From: an uncultured Anaerolineae bacterium
Lineage (GTDB): Bacteria; Chloroflexota; Anaerolineae; Promineifilales; Promineifilaceae
Assembly (NCBI GenBank): GCA_905479495.1
Contig: CAJQMR010000004.1
Location: 62,001 to 126,000, forward strand
Direction of reading: 5' to 3'
Length of the DNA stretch: 64,000 bases
The notes beneath the pieces are model-generated. The model was not told the origin of the DNA. It saw nothing but the letters and a program-made list of their open reading frames with translations, and did no database searches. Each line of letters begins with the position of its first letter. Position 1 is the first letter of the stretch. The translations under genes were made by a program, and so were the position numbers. Below, piece by piece: positions 23,655 to 32,528 of the stretch.

Positions 23655-25961
23655 TTACTGCGAAGACACCGAACTATCCTCACGCACACTGAGGCGGCGG
23701 ACGTAGTTCACCAGGTGCCAAGCCTGTTCTTCCGTTAACTGGTCGCCAAAAGCGGGCATTGGCGTTTCCTCAATCCCCTGCAAAATCCAGAAGTAGAGAT
23801 CGCCATCGGTGTGGGTAGCGGTATGCCCGGCAGCAAAATCAGCCGGGGGCGGCGTGAGACTTTGGGCAGTGGGGCCATCCCCCCGCCCTTCCGGGCCGTG
23901 ACAGGCAATGCAGTTTTCGTTAAACAGCTCCTGTCCAATAGCGACTGACTCCACATCCGGCAGGATGGGGTTGGTGGCAAACTTGGATGGGGTGTACTCC
24001 TCGGTGAAGAAGGTGAAGAGCTGTGAGCCACCCAGCCAGAAGCAAACCAGACTTATGGCCAGCAGCGCCACCAACTGGCCTTCATTTTTGGCAGCTCGAA
24101 CGCCGACAAAACCCCACAACAGGGCAAAAAGCACAATCCCGACACCCGTAGCGCCTCTGCCGGTGCGGTTCATAAATTTGGCAAATTCCTCCAACGGCCG
24201 TACCCCGCTATCCAGTTCACGAATATTGCCCCCTACGCCTGCTTCCAAACGATACGCAGCAAAGGTATCAAATGTGTTGGGACGACGGATAGAAACTTCT
24301 ACCTGCCAGGTGCCAATCAAACTGATGTAGCTGCCATCCAGGCGATAACGGCCGTTTCCTATTGATTCGGCCGTCCCGTTTGAGGAGCCAATCGACTGCC
24401 CCAAAAACGTGTAGCGCACCGAGACATCTTCGGCATTGGTAACCGGTTCGCCATTCTCATCGGTAATCAAAATGTCGAACGTATTTGCACCTACCAGGGC
24501 AGGCTCGATGGTCATCTCCACCTGCAAATCTTCAGCCGATTGGGTGACAATAGTCTGGCCGGGTGCGTCAGCCAGCAGCGGGGCATCGACACCACGCTGC
24601 AAATCAGTCAGCACACCAGCCGCCGCCAGAATAAGCAGGGCAATGCTCATCTCCAGCCAAACCAGTAAGCTGAAGCGGCGCAAGACACGGGGAGTGCGCT
24701 TGCTCTCTGGCTCCTCGTAGACAGCGCTCAGGCGCGGCTTGACAAACAGCAGATTGATCCCGGCAATCGCGATGGTGACCAGCGCCAGCCCAATTTTGCC
24801 CAGCAGCAGCAGCCCGTACGCCGTGCCAATTAGCTCGGTCCAGCCGCCTACATGTTTAGCGGCCAGGTACCCCCCGCTGGTGAGCAGCAGGCCCACAGCA
24901 ATGGCGGCAATGGCCGAAAAGTTGAGCATCAAGCTAAGGTTAAGCCAGGCACGGGCTTCGTTATTCAGGTGCCGGGCATGCCATAGGGCCAATGCCAAAA
25001 AGAGCAGACCACCGGCCCAAATGGTACCAGCCAACACATGCACCCAATCGATCAGAATTGACTGGATTGTTTCGTCGCTAAGGGCTGCGCTGTGGCTAAT
25101 GAGGGAAACGGTCAGCGAGAGGCCGATGGCCAGGACAAAGCCAAGCCACCATTCCCAACCGCGCAGTTCTTTACGGCCGTTTTTCACATCCACAAACAGG
25201 CTCAAGTTAAAGTGGGAAATGGCCAGCAGCAGAAAGCGTGTTAACCACATGGTGCCAAAGCGCGTGCCAATCCAGGATTGCAAATTGGCCGTTTGCAGCA
25301 AATCATAAACGCGCGTCTGGTCAATAAAGATAAGAACCAGTCCCAAACCAAGCAGCACGATGCCCGTGATGCCAATGCGAATGCCAAGCTGTGCCAGTTT
25401 CAGGTCCAGGGCTTCTTCTTCCGCTTCCAAATCCACATCAGCGACAATAGGATTCCATACCAGCAGGCGGAAGGCAAACAGTCCCATCAGCAAGGCTATA
25501 CCAGTCAGGGTAAGCCAGCGGGCAATAGCACTGAGTGGGGAAAGCTGGGCAGTGATGGTGCTTTCGCTGGTAACGGCCGTTGCCGCCACGCCATAGCCAA
25601 AGGCAAACGTGCCGCTGGTCGTGTGTCCATCCACGGTAGAAAGCACCTGCCAGCTTACGAGATAAGCCCCTTGTTCCAAATCAGGTAAGGAGACAGCAGC
25701 AGTACGGCCGTCGGCATCAATGAGCTGCAAAGGACCTGTTTCTACCGCTTCACCAGCCTGGGTTAACAATTCAATCCGACTCAAATTGGCCACAATAGGT
25801 TCGTTGAATTGAATAATTACGTTGTCAGGCAGCTCATCCAGCAAAGCATTGGGGGCCGGATTGGAAAATTCCGGCACGGCATGGGCAAACACAGGCTGCA
25901 CCCATAGCCACATCAGGCCAGCCAGTAATAAAAGCAACAGAGTACGGCGAAACTTCATCAT
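23655..25961 (-). CDS. CopC-CopD-cytochrome c fusion
   Basis: A 768-residue envelope protein. A signal peptide ends at HAVPEFSNPAPNA, which gives the mature N-terminal His used by CopC for Cu(II). The CopC domain runs to about residue 125, followed by a CopD-type helical region of about eight helices, a non-membrane insert of about 150 residues, two more helices, and a C-terminal class I cytochrome c with NCIACH and a distal Met near TPMPAFGD. CopC/CopD handle copper in the periplasm and across the membrane; the heme suggests coupling to copper redox state or to respiration. ATG at 25961 is followed by a second ATG. It is the last gene of the copper island. Confidence 0.88.
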   Translation of the reverse strand: MMKFRRTLLLLLLAGLMWLWVQPVFAHAVPEFSNPAPNALLDELPDNVIIQFNEPIVANLSRIELLTQAGEAVETGPLQLIDADGRTAAVSLPDLEQGAYLVSWQVLSTVDGHTTSGTFAFGYGVAATAVTSESTITAQLSPLSAIARWLTLTGIALLMGLFAFRLLVWNPIVADVDLEAEEEALDLKLAQLGIRIGITGIVLLGLGLVLIFIDQTRVYDLLQTANLQSWIGTRFGTMWLTRFLLLAISHFNLSLFVDVKNGRKELRGWEWWLGFVLAIGLSLTVSLISHSAALSDETIQSILIDWVHVLAGTIWAGGLLFLALALWHARHLNNEARAWLNLSLMLNFSAIAAIAVGLLLTSGGYLAAKHVGGWTELIGTAYGLLLLGKIGLALVTIAIAGINLLFVKPRLSAVYEEPESKRTPRVLRRFSLLVWLEMSIALLILAAAGVLTDLQRGVDAPLLADAPGQTIVTQSAEDLQVEMTIEPALVGANTFDILITDENGEPVTNAEDVSVRYTFLGQSIGSSNGTAESIGNGRYRLDGSYISLIGTWQVEVSIRRPNTFDTFAAYRLEAGVGGNIRELDSGVRPLEEFAKFMNRTGRGATGVGIVLFALLWGFVGVRAAKNEGQLVALLAISLVCFWLGGSQLFTFFTEEYTPSKFATNPILPDVESVAIGQELFNENCIACHGPEGRGDGPTAQSLTPPPADFAAGHTATHTDGDLYFWILQGIEETPMPAFGDQLTEEQAWHLVNYVRRLSVREDSSVSSQ

Positions 25962-25974
25962 AATGAGGGGGATT

Positions 25975-26037
25975 AGTGAAAAGTAAAAAGTGATAAGTTT
26001 GAAATACTTTATCACTTCCTACTTTTCACTTTTTACT
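25975..26037. repeat. Inverted repeat of AGTGAAAAGTAAAAAGTG type
   Basis: Left arm 25975-25997 and right arm about 26010-26037 pair imperfectly. It lies between the copper lipoprotein gene and the CopC-CopD fusion. A relative stands at 62203-62250. Confidence 0.75.
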
Positions 26038-26043
26038 AAAACT

Positions 26044-26571
26044 TTATTCTTCGACGGTAATGGTTACAGAATCACCATCTTCATACTCTTCATGGGTACC
26101 CAGGGAGAGATAAGCCGAGACTTCATGCTCACCAGGTTCCAGCCCGGCCAGGGCTTGATCGGTATTGCCACCCATCACCATGCCAAAAGAAACCCCATCT
26201 ACATACACATGCCAATGGTCGTCATTTTCGCCAAGCGCAAAGTTTTTCACATCGACTTCAACGATTACCTGGTCCAGAACATTGAAGGTGGCACCATCTT
26301 CTGGTGAAGTTATTGTAATGGTAGCCCCGTTTTCGTTGGGGATGCGATTGTGCTCGTCCTCGTGTTCATGGTCCATGTCTTCCATATCGTCATGGTCCAT
26401 ATTCTCCATATCTTCGTTGTCCATGTTCTCTTCATGGTCCATCTCTTCCATGGTCTCATCGTTAGCAGCAGGTTCTGTACCACCAGAGCTGGAGCAAGCA
26501 GCCAAAAATAAGCCACCTAAAAGCAAAGTTATTACCAACCAAAAACGAAGTTGTTTCTTTAAATTGTTCAT
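26044..26571 (-). CDS. Lipoprotein with Met/His/acidic metal-binding stretch
   Basis: A 175-residue lipoprotein with lipobox LAAC26. Residues about 38-75 are built from Met, His, Asp, Glu and Asn in short repeats (EEMDHEENMD, EDMENMDHDD, EDMDHEHEDEH), a composition typical of periplasmic copper or silver binding. The C-terminal 95 residues form a beta-rich domain (ITITSPEDGATF, HWHVYVDG) like DUF4399-type domains. GGAGTAAAAA precedes the ATG. It lies inside the copper island and probably captures Cu outside the membrane. No ACGGCCGT copy is present. Confidence 0.75.
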   Translation of the reverse strand: MNNLKKQLRFWLVITLLLGGLFLAACSSSGGTEPAANDETMEEMDHEENMDNEDMENMDHDDMEDMDHEHEDEHNRIPNENGATITITSPEDGATFNVLDQVIVEVDVKNFALGENDDHWHVYVDGVSFGMVMGGNTDQALAGLEPGEHEVSAYLSLGTHEEYEDGDSVTITVEE

Positions 26572-26657
26572 TTTTTACTCCTGTTTTGTAACTACATCTT
26601 TTCTGAAGATCATTTTAATGTCTTTCTAGAGAGAATAGCTATTTCGAAAAACAGCTA

Positions 26658-27257
26658 TCAATTAGATTTGCGTCGCAGCAAACCAACCACACCTAACAAA
26701 ATCCCTAAACCAGCCACACCAAGAGCGATAAACGACCATGTTCTGGCAGTTTGTAATTCAGCCTGAAGCTGATCGACTTGCTCTTGCAAAGCGATGGTGT
26801 CGGGCAGCGGTTCGGGAAATTGCAGATTGCTGGCTGGCAGCACTTCTTCCGGGTCTAGCTCAACATCAATATCTGTATCTGCCAGATTACCAAAAATACG
26901 CGTTGTGTAGGTGCCGCGCACGGTGGGGAAGAGAACGGCCGTATACAATCCCGGCGTCTCGGTTGGATTCATATTTACCCGCCAGGTACGCCCCGCATAG
27001 AGTACTTCTACATCCAGGGACACTTCAGCACCGGTTACAGGCTGTTCATCTTCACTGATTTCGATAGTGAGCGCATTTCGTTCGCCAACGATGGGCGGTT
27101 CTTGCAGCCACCCAATCACAATGGCATACGGTCCCACTTCTGTGCGGGTGTGAGCCAGAGCCGTATTCGTAGATTGTGTTAAACCAACGATGGCCAGGAA
27201 AACGGCCGTGCTCCATAAAAAAAGCATTTTGGCATTTCGGGAAAGTTGAATTGTCAT
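26658..27257 (-). CDS. YtkA-like membrane-tethered envelope protein
   Basis: A 199-residue protein with a signal peptide (about 10-35, ending ALAHTRTEVG), a beta-sandwich domain (GERNALTIEI, VTGAEVSLDVEVLYAG, GLYTAVLFPTVRGTYTTRIFG) similar to YtkA/FixH-type domains, a short coiled coil (LQEQVDQLQAELQ) and a C-terminal helix with a basic end (RRKSN). Several His and Met-poor strands make direct copper binding uncertain, but the position in the island and the His right after the signal cleavage site suggest a CopC-like role. ATG at 27257 follows AGGATTCGCTC. Confidence 0.7.
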   Translation of the reverse strand: MTIQLSRNAKMLFLWSTAVFLAIVGLTQSTNTALAHTRTEVGPYAIVIGWLQEPPIVGERNALTIEISEDEQPVTGAEVSLDVEVLYAGRTWRVNMNPTETPGLYTAVLFPTVRGTYTTRIFGNLADTDIDVELDPEEVLPASNLQFPEPLPDTIALQEQVDQLQAELQTARTWSFIALGVAGLGILLGVVGLLRRKSN

Positions 27258-27351
27258 GAGCGAATCCTGTTTATGTAAAGTAATACACAGTGGCCTTCCA
27301 ACAAATAGTGTAAAGGCACATTTGCCATTTGCAATGAAAATAAGGAGAAGC

Positions 27352-27675
27352 TCAGATGAGATGTGGGGGAGGGGTTGGAGGCGGTTGATAAAACCGGTAG
27401 GGTTCCAGCCAAAGAAACTCATGACGACGACGATATTTCCACCGTCTATCTAAGATCAACGCCGCTGCCACAATGAAAGTCATAGAAAAATAGCTCAGCA
27501 AAGTGACAACGGCCGTTGTGTTTGGCAAAGAAGATTGTTCAGCAATTTCGTCTAAGTTCACGTGCTCCAGCGCGGGCTGTACCGGGATGAGGCAGGCACA
27601 GGTGTACATACCTGCCGGAGTGACTCCCAGATACGCTAAAAACAAAGTGATAAAAATTAGACGAGAACGAATCAT
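27352..27675 (-). CDS. Small two-helix membrane protein of the copper island
   Basis: A 107-residue hypothetical protein. The first helix (about 5-21) is followed by a Cys pair (TCACLIPVQPALEH) facing outward, a second helix lies at about 55-75, and a basic/aromatic C-terminus ends in a Pro run. No family is recognised. The Cys-x-Cys pair next to a His gives a possible soft-metal site. It starts 17 bases after the second DUF3105 gene, so it is likely in the same transcript. No strong ribosome site is seen. Confidence 0.6.
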   Translation of the reverse strand: MIRSRLIFITLFLAYLGVTPAGMYTCACLIPVQPALEHVNLDEIAEQSSLPNTTAVVTLLSYFSMTFIVAAALILDRRWKYRRRHEFLWLEPYRFYQPPPTPPPHLI

Positions 27676-27692
27676 AAAAACTAAAAATCGTA

Positions 27693-28235
27693 TCAGGGCA
27701 GCGGGACACCAACACCTTGGGTACAGGCACCACCCAGCTCAGGCGTTTGCGAACCTAGCCGGTAACGCTCGATAAATTGCTCAACACGCGCATCATCGGC
27801 TGACTCAACTTCAAGCTGAATACCCCAGGCTGTAAGGACAATCGGGCTGCGTTGATCCGGATATGGACTCACCAACAAATAGGTCTGCCCGCGCACAATA
27901 TCTTCCAAAGCTGCCACTTCATCTGCGGGCAAATCCGGTTGATAGGTAATCCACAGCGCGCCATGCTCCATCGAATGAATTGCATTGCCAGTCTGGATTG
28001 GTTCCTCATAAATGCCACAATTTTGCCAGATGTTGTAATGCTCGCCCCCGGCCGGTGGCAATTCAGACGTATCAAATACCAATGTATCATCGTGGCCTCG
28101 AGCCGGGCGTGGAAACTGGACAACATTCTCTATTTGTGGTTCAGGACGCACATTCAAATAAAGAATAAATGCCAGACCTGCTAATCCCAAAACGACCATG
28201 CCTAAAATGATTTGATTGCGACGATTGCTCAACAT
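27693..28235 (-). CDS. DUF3105 protein, copy 2
   Basis: A 180-residue membrane-anchored protein with one N-terminal helix and an outer DUF3105 domain: GGEHYNIWQNCGIYEEP, then IHSMEHGALWITY, and a C-terminal Cys in GGACTQGVG. The invariant His residues and two Cys could bind metal. The ATG at 28235 is preferred to the TTG at 28247 because GGAG then lies at the right distance. It shares the copper island with a close paralog upstream; a copper role is inferred only from that setting, as DUF3105 has no known activity. Confidence 0.75.
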   Translation of the reverse strand: MLSNRRNQIILGMVVLGLAGLAFILYLNVRPEPQIENVVQFPRPARGHDDTLVFDTSELPPAGGEHYNIWQNCGIYEEPIQTGNAIHSMEHGALWITYQPDLPADEVAALEDIVRGQTYLLVSPYPDQRSPIVLTAWGIQLEVESADDARVEQFIERYRLGSQTPELGGACTQGVGVPLP

Positions 28236-28271
28236 CTTCTTCTCCAAAACTGTGCTTTGAGGGGCAAATAA

Positions 28272-28874
28272 TTAACCTACAGGTGTGCCAATACCACCGG
28301 AGCAGGCTGATCCAGACTCTGGACCCTGTACTTGTTTATACCGATCAATAAACTCATTAATCCGTGCGTCTTCCGCAGAATCAACTGCTAGTTGACGGTC
28401 CCATACGGTTAATACAATTGGGCTTACCTGGTTGGGATAAGGACTCAGCAGCGTATAACCCTCACCACGCGCCATATCTTCTAAAGCGACGACTTCTTCA
28501 GCAGGCAAATCAGGGTTGTATGTAATCCACACGGCCCCATGCTCCATAGAATGAATGGCATATTGGCCTTCTACCGGCGTTACGTAGATGCCACAATTTT
28601 GCCAAACAGGCGCATGCGGTCCACCCATCGGGGGCGTATCACCAAAAGGAATTTGCAGTTGATCATCGTGCTGGTTTGCCACGGCCGATTCCACAACAAC
28701 CACGCCTTCAACTTCTGGTCGCGTCGCCCGATAGATGAGTAACCCCACCATAGCCAGCGCCACAACCCCAATTGGCACCCAGATGCGTAAAGTACGCATA
28801 CGTTTCTCACGCACCACCTGCTCCCGCCGCACATCCCGCTTGCTCCGCTTTTGGCCTGCTGATCTTTTGCTCAC
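28272..28874 (-). CDS. DUF3105 protein, copy 1
   Basis: A 200-residue paralog of the next gene: basic N-terminus (KRSKRDVRREQVVREKR), one helix at about 30-48, then the DUF3105 domain with GPHAPVWQNCGIYVTP, IHSMEHGAVWITY and a late Cys in SACSGGIG. The GTG at 28874 has CGGAG at 8 bases. The extra basic leader is not in copy 2. It is the first gene after the copA terminator, so this part of the island may have its own promoter. No ACGGCCGT copies occur in either paralog. Confidence 0.75.
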   Translation of the reverse strand: MSKRSAGQKRSKRDVRREQVVREKRMRTLRIWVPIGVVALAMVGLLIYRATRPEVEGVVVVESAVANQHDDQLQIPFGDTPPMGGPHAPVWQNCGIYVTPVEGQYAIHSMEHGAVWITYNPDLPAEEVVALEDMARGEGYTLLSPYPNQVSPIVLTVWDRQLAVDSAEDARINEFIDRYKQVQGPESGSACSGGIGTPVG

Positions 28875-29008
28875 TTGTTGTCTCCGTAGGTGTTTTGTGC
28901 CACTTGCAGACCCTAATGGCTTGCAAATCGCGCCCGCAATTATCCCCAGGAATCCAGATCCATCAATAAATTTTCATACGAAACTCAGACTCGGGTCCGC
29001 TTTTGGCA

Positions 29009-29048
29009 CAAAAAAAGGCCTCAGCCACTAATGAAGTTGGCTGAGGCC
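29009..29048 (-). terminator. Intrinsic terminator after copA
   Basis: An 11-base perfect stem (TGGCTGAGGCC half) at 29017-29048 is followed on the minus strand by about eight T residues (29016-29009). It ends the csoR-copZ-copA transcript and separates it from the DUF3105 genes. Confidence 0.85.
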
Positions 29049-29078
29049 GCAACGCTCAGGGGGAGCAAATCGTTAAAA

Positions 29079-31601
29079 TCACACGTTTAGTCGGCGCAGG
29101 CGCAGGGCGTTTGTTACCACACTGATGCTCGAAAAAGCCATCGCGCCAGCCGCCAAAATGGGGTGAAGCTGCTTAAGAAAGTCTGGTGCCCAGGCAAACG
29201 GGGCCAGAATGCCAGCCGCTACGGGAATAAGAATGGTATTGTAACCAAAGGCCCAGGCCAAATTCTCACGAATGTTGCGCATGGTGGCTTTGGACAAATG
29301 GATTGCTTGCGGCACACTACGCAAGTCACCGCGCATCAAAGTCACATCGGCCGTTTCCATCGCCACATCGGTGCCAGTCCCAATCGCCAGCCCCACATCG
29401 GCCTGTGCTAAGGCAGGCGCATCATTGATGCCATCCCCCACCATGCCGACTGTGTACCCTTCCTCTTGCAATTGCTTGACGTAGCTAGCTTTGTCGCCCG
29501 GTAACACCTCAGCAAAAACACGGTCAATGCCCACTTCGGCAGCGATGGCGTTGGCTGTGGCCTGGTTGTCACCGGTCATCATTACCACGGTAAGGCCACG
29601 GGCTTTCATAGCGGCGACGGCATCTTTGGAGCCTTCTTTGATGGTATCGGCAACGCCAATGACGGCGCTGGCTTGCCCATCAACGGCCAGCCACATGGCG
29701 GTTTTGGCCTCGTCTTGCAATGCTTGCGCTTTAGCCTCCAGCCCATTGAGAGGCACACCTTCCTGTTCCATAAGGCGCAAATTACCGATCAGGACGTTAC
29801 GGCCGTTTACCTCCGCCGACACACCATGACCAGCAATCCCGCTAAAGTTAGTCGGTTCGTCTAAAACCAACCCTTTTTCCCGTGCAGCCCGCACAATCGC
29901 CTCACCCAGCGGATGTTCAGAGCCACGTTCCGCGCTGGCGGCCAGCTGAAGCCAGTAATCAGTGGGGCGGTTATCCGTTATCGGTAATCCGTTAACGGCC
30001 ACTGGTTCACCGATAACCGCTAGCTGTTCGCTCAGTATCACATCTGTCACGGCCGGTTCGCCGCGGGTGATCGTGCCAGTTTTGTCCAACACAATAGCGT
30101 TAAGCTTTTGCACCTGCTCCAGAGCAGTGCTGCTTTTGAATAAGATGCCTTTTTCAGCTCCCTTGCCCATGCCCACCATGATAGAGGTGGGGGTTGCCAA
30201 CCCCATCGCACAAGGGCAGGCAATAACCAGAACGGCCGTTAACCGAATCAACGCTGGAACAAAACCGGCATCGCTAAATAACCAAATCACAAAGGTAAGC
30301 ACCGCCATGCCAATAACAAACGGCACAAAATACGCCGCAACTTGATCCACGACGCGTTGAATGGGGGCTTTGCTGCCCTGTGCCTGCTCCACCAGCTTGA
30401 CGATCTGGGCCAGGGCCGTTTCTTTGCCCACTTTTGTGGCTTCAAATTTGAGCAAGCCCTGTTTGTTGATTGTGGCACCAATTAATTCATCACCGGCTTC
30501 TTTGTTCACCGGCAGCGATTCACCGGTAAGCATGGATTCATCGACGGCGGAACGGCCGTCCAACACCACACCATCCACCGGAATCTTTTCACCAGGTCGA
30601 ACCAGCACCACATCCCCTTTCACCACCTCAGCAATGGGAATGTCCAGTTCCTGACTATTGCGCACCACGCGCGCGGTTTTGGCCTGCAAGCCTATCAGCT
30701 GCTTAATCGCTTCACTGGTGCGCCCTTTGGCCCGCGCTTCCAGCAGCTTACCCAATACAATCAAGGTAATAATCACCGCTGAGGTCTCAAAATAAACATG
30801 ATCTCCCAGGGCAACGCTGCCCCAGAAAGTTCGGGCGAGCAAAACGGCAATGCTGTAGAAATAAGCCACAGACGAGCCCATCGCCACCAACACATCCATA
30901 TTGGCGCTGCCATTACGCAAGCTTTTGTAGGCTCCCACGTAATAATCCCAGCCAACATAAAACTGTACGGGCGTGGCCAGGACCAAAAAGAGCCAGTTCA
31001 CCCAGGTGGCGTGCGCCCAATGGCCAATCAGGCCAAAATCACGGCTCATGCTAAATAAGAAAAGGGGCAAGGAAAAGAGAATACCCACCATCAGGCGGGT
31101 TTTCTGATGTTGGATTTCAGCTTCGCGGGCAGCAGCTTCGGCATCTTCTAACGCTTCGTCGCCTTCGGCTTCTACCACGTCGTAGCCCGCCTTACGCACC
31201 GCCGCAACCATTTCGGAACGGTTAACAGCACCAGGAGCGTAAGACACGGCCGCTTTTTCATTGGCATAGTTCACCGTGGCCGACAGCACGCCATCAACCT
31301 TGTTCAGAGCACGCTCGATGTTGGTGGCACAGTTAGCACAGGTCATCCCCAGCAGCGACAGTTCTAAATCGGCCGTGGGAATTTCGTAACCAGCCCGTTT
31401 GACCTTTTCGATAACGGCCGTTGTCACATCCTGGCTTTTCACAACAGCAGGATCGTAGCTGAACGTCACCTTTTCATTGGCAAAATTGACCGTTGCCCCG
31501 GTGACACCTTCAACTTTTTTAGAATTGCGTTCCACCGCTGCCACGCAGTTGGCACAGGTCATGCCCAACACAGGCAGCGTCACTAGTTTTTCTTCGGACA
31601 T
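29079..31601 (-). CDS. copA: Copper-translocating P1B-type ATPase
   Basis: An 840-residue ATPase with two N-terminal heavy-metal domains (C16ANC19 and C88ANC91), about eight helices, TGES phosphatase motif, C462PC464 transport motif, D506KTGT phosphorylation site, the HP motif ([10 protein letters not shown]) and GDGINDAP. This is the Cu(I)-exporting CopA type. ATG at 31601 follows GAGGAAGG. Residues about 527-549, just before the nucleotide-binding domain core, are encoded by a copy of a dispersed intergenic repeat inserted in frame (see the repeat entry); most CopA proteins lack this stretch. It is downstream of csoR and copZ. Confidence 0.95.
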   Translation of the reverse strand: MSEEKLVTLPVLGMTCANCVAAVERNSKKVEGVTGATVNFANEKVTFSYDPAVVKSQDVTTAVIEKVKRAGYEIPTADLELSLLGMTCANCATNIERALNKVDGVLSATVNYANEKAAVSYAPGAVNRSEMVAAVRKAGYDVVEAEGDEALEDAEAAAREAEIQHQKTRLMVGILFSLPLFLFSMSRDFGLIGHWAHATWVNWLFLVLATPVQFYVGWDYYVGAYKSLRNGSANMDVLVAMGSSVAYFYSIAVLLARTFWGSVALGDHVYFETSAVIITLIVLGKLLEARAKGRTSEAIKQLIGLQAKTARVVRNSQELDIPIAEVVKGDVVLVRPGEKIPVDGVVLDGRSAVDESMLTGESLPVNKEAGDELIGATINKQGLLKFEATKVGKETALAQIVKLVEQAQGSKAPIQRVVDQVAAYFVPFVIGMAVLTFVIWLFSDAGFVPALIRLTAVLVIACPCAMGLATPTSIMVGMGKGAEKGILFKSSTALEQVQKLNAIVLDKTGTITRGEPAVTDVILSEQLAVIGEPVAVNGLPITDNRPTDYWLQLAASAERGSEHPLGEAIVRAAREKGLVLDEPTNFSGIAGHGVSAEVNGRNVLIGNLRLMEQEGVPLNGLEAKAQALQDEAKTAMWLAVDGQASAVIGVADTIKEGSKDAVAAMKARGLTVVMMTGDNQATANAIAAEVGIDRVFAEVLPGDKASYVKQLQEEGYTVGMVGDGINDAPALAQADVGLAIGTGTDVAMETADVTLMRGDLRSVPQAIHLSKATMRNIRENLAWAFGYNTILIPVAAGILAPFAWAPDFLKQLHPILAAGAMAFSSISVVTNALRLRRLNV
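29957..30023. repeat. Dispersed repeat embedded in frame within copA
   Basis: The bases GGTTATCCGTTATCGGTAAT and, further on, ACCGATAACCG match the palindromic elements at 37808-37872 and 61176-61221. Here the element is inside the coding region and is read through without a stop, adding some 23 residues. Confidence 0.7.
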
Positions 31602-31622
31602 TTTGTCCTTCCTCAAAAAAAT

Positions 31623-31697
31623 TTAGCCACAGCGTTCACAGAGAATTGGAGAGACCAATCAATAACCCCCTTTCTTCTCTTTTCCCACTGTGGCTAA
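31623..31697. repeat. Inverted repeat of TTAGCCACAG...CACAGAG type
   Basis: Left arm 31623-31645 and right arm 31674-31697 end in matching TTAGCCACAG/CTGTGGCTAA. It separates copZ from copA. A relative is at 35930-35992. Confidence 0.8.
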
Positions 31698-31738
31698 TAA
31701 AAATCAAAGATGGGAACCTTTGCAGTCCCCCAAACAGT

Positions 31739-31960
31739 TTAGCTAATCTGAATAAGCCCTTCGGGCGGGTAGTTAATCTCTTGCAGCAGCGCCTGAATTT
31801 TTTCCCAGGAAGCCGGATCGCTCCACTCAACTGTTACTTTTTTGGTTTCTTGCTCAGCCTTTACACTTTGCACACCAGACAAATCGCCTAATTCCATCTC
31901 AATGGTGTGGGTGCAGTGACCGCAGCTAATATTAGGCACTGTAAATGTTTTTGTCGTCAT
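31739..31960 (-). CDS. copZ: Copper chaperone, heavy-metal-associated domain
   Basis: A 73-residue single HMA domain with SC13GHC16 in place of the usual MxCxxC (here IxCxxC). It should carry Cu(I) to CopA. GAGGAG lies six bases before ATG 31960; the ATG at 31966 is too close to the ribosome site. The acidic/Lys pattern (ETKKVTVEW) is normal for the fold. It starts 18 bases after csoR, so regulation is shared. Confidence 0.9.
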   Translation of the reverse strand: MTTKTFTVPNISCGHCTHTIEMELGDLSGVQSVKAEQETKKVTVEWSDPASWEKIQALLQEINYPPEGLIQIS

Positions 31961-31978
31961 GATCATCTCCTCAAAAAA

Positions 31979-32263
31979 TTAAATTTTATTTGACATGGTA
32001 AAAACACTGGTAATCTCTTGCAAAACGCGCTCCCGTTCATCCGGCTCATCGTCACGAATAGCCGTGGTCACGCAAGTGTGTAGATGATTGTCCAGTATGA
32101 TGGAGGTAACTTTATTTAGCGCGGCCTGCACTGCCTGCACCTGCTTAATCACATCAATGCAGTAGGTGTCATCTTCCACCATCCGCTCGATGCCTTTAAT
32201 GTGCCCAGCAGCACTAGCCAATCTTTGTTTCACCGTTTTTTTAGTTACGTCGTCCATATTCAT
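31979..32263 (-). CDS. csoR: CsoR-type copper-sensing repressor
   Basis: A 94-residue all-helical protein of the CsoR/RcnR group. Cys35, His60 and Cys64 (TYCIDV, NHLHTC) match the Cys-His-Cys Cu(I) site of CsoR. Without copper it binds DNA; Cu(I) releases it. ATG at 32263 lies eight bases from a G/C-tract operator, so it probably represses itself together with copZ and copA. The upstream frame to 32329 has no ribosome site and would cover the operator. Confidence 0.93.
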   Translation of the reverse strand: MNMDDVTKKTVKQRLASAAGHIKGIERMVEDDTYCIDVIKQVQAVQAALNKVTSIILDNHLHTCVTTAIRDDEPDERERVLQEITSVFTMSNKI

Positions 32264-32270
32264 CTCGCTT

Positions 32271-32294
32271 ACCCCTCCCCCCAGGGGGTGGGGT
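32271..32294. promoter_or_regulatory. CsoR-type G-tract operator
   Basis: ACCCC-T-CCCCC, CA, GGGGG-T-GGGGT: a near-perfect palindrome with one mismatch, of the kind bound by CsoR proteins. It overlaps the likely ribosome binding site of csoR. Confidence 0.75.
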
Positions 32295-32391
32295 TTCCTA
32301 CATTGTACTCTATTTGTCCCAGCTGTCAACGGCCAAATCTGGGGGAATTTAGGTCAAATGTCATCTGACCTGAGAGCTATTGACAAAGGGA

Positions 32392-32420
32392 TTGACGAGA
32401 TAAACTGATAGTGTTATACT
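32392..32420 (+). promoter_or_regulatory. Strong sigma-70 type promoter
   Basis: TTGACG (32392-32397), 17-base spacer, TATACT (32415-32420). Transcription would begin near 32427, right before a hairpin terminator and about 100 bases before the hydrolase gene. Confidence 0.75.
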
Positions 32421-32440
32421 GTTTACGGCTCCCCCCCCAG

Positions 32441-32484
32441 AGGTGGTCGGACTAACGCCCGTTAGTTCGCCACCTCCTTTTTTT
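32441..32484 (+). terminator. Intrinsic terminator directly behind a promoter
   Basis: AGGTGG...ACTAAC (32441-32456), loop GCCC, GTTAGT...CCACCT (32461-32475), then CC and seven T residues (32478-32484). Lying only about 15 bases past the predicted start site, it would give a transcript of about 58 bases unless read through: an attenuator of the hydrolase gene or a small RNA. Confidence 0.7.
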
Positions 32485-32528
32485 GTCTATTCACCAGCAG
32501 GGATGCCACAGCAAATTAGGACGAAACC

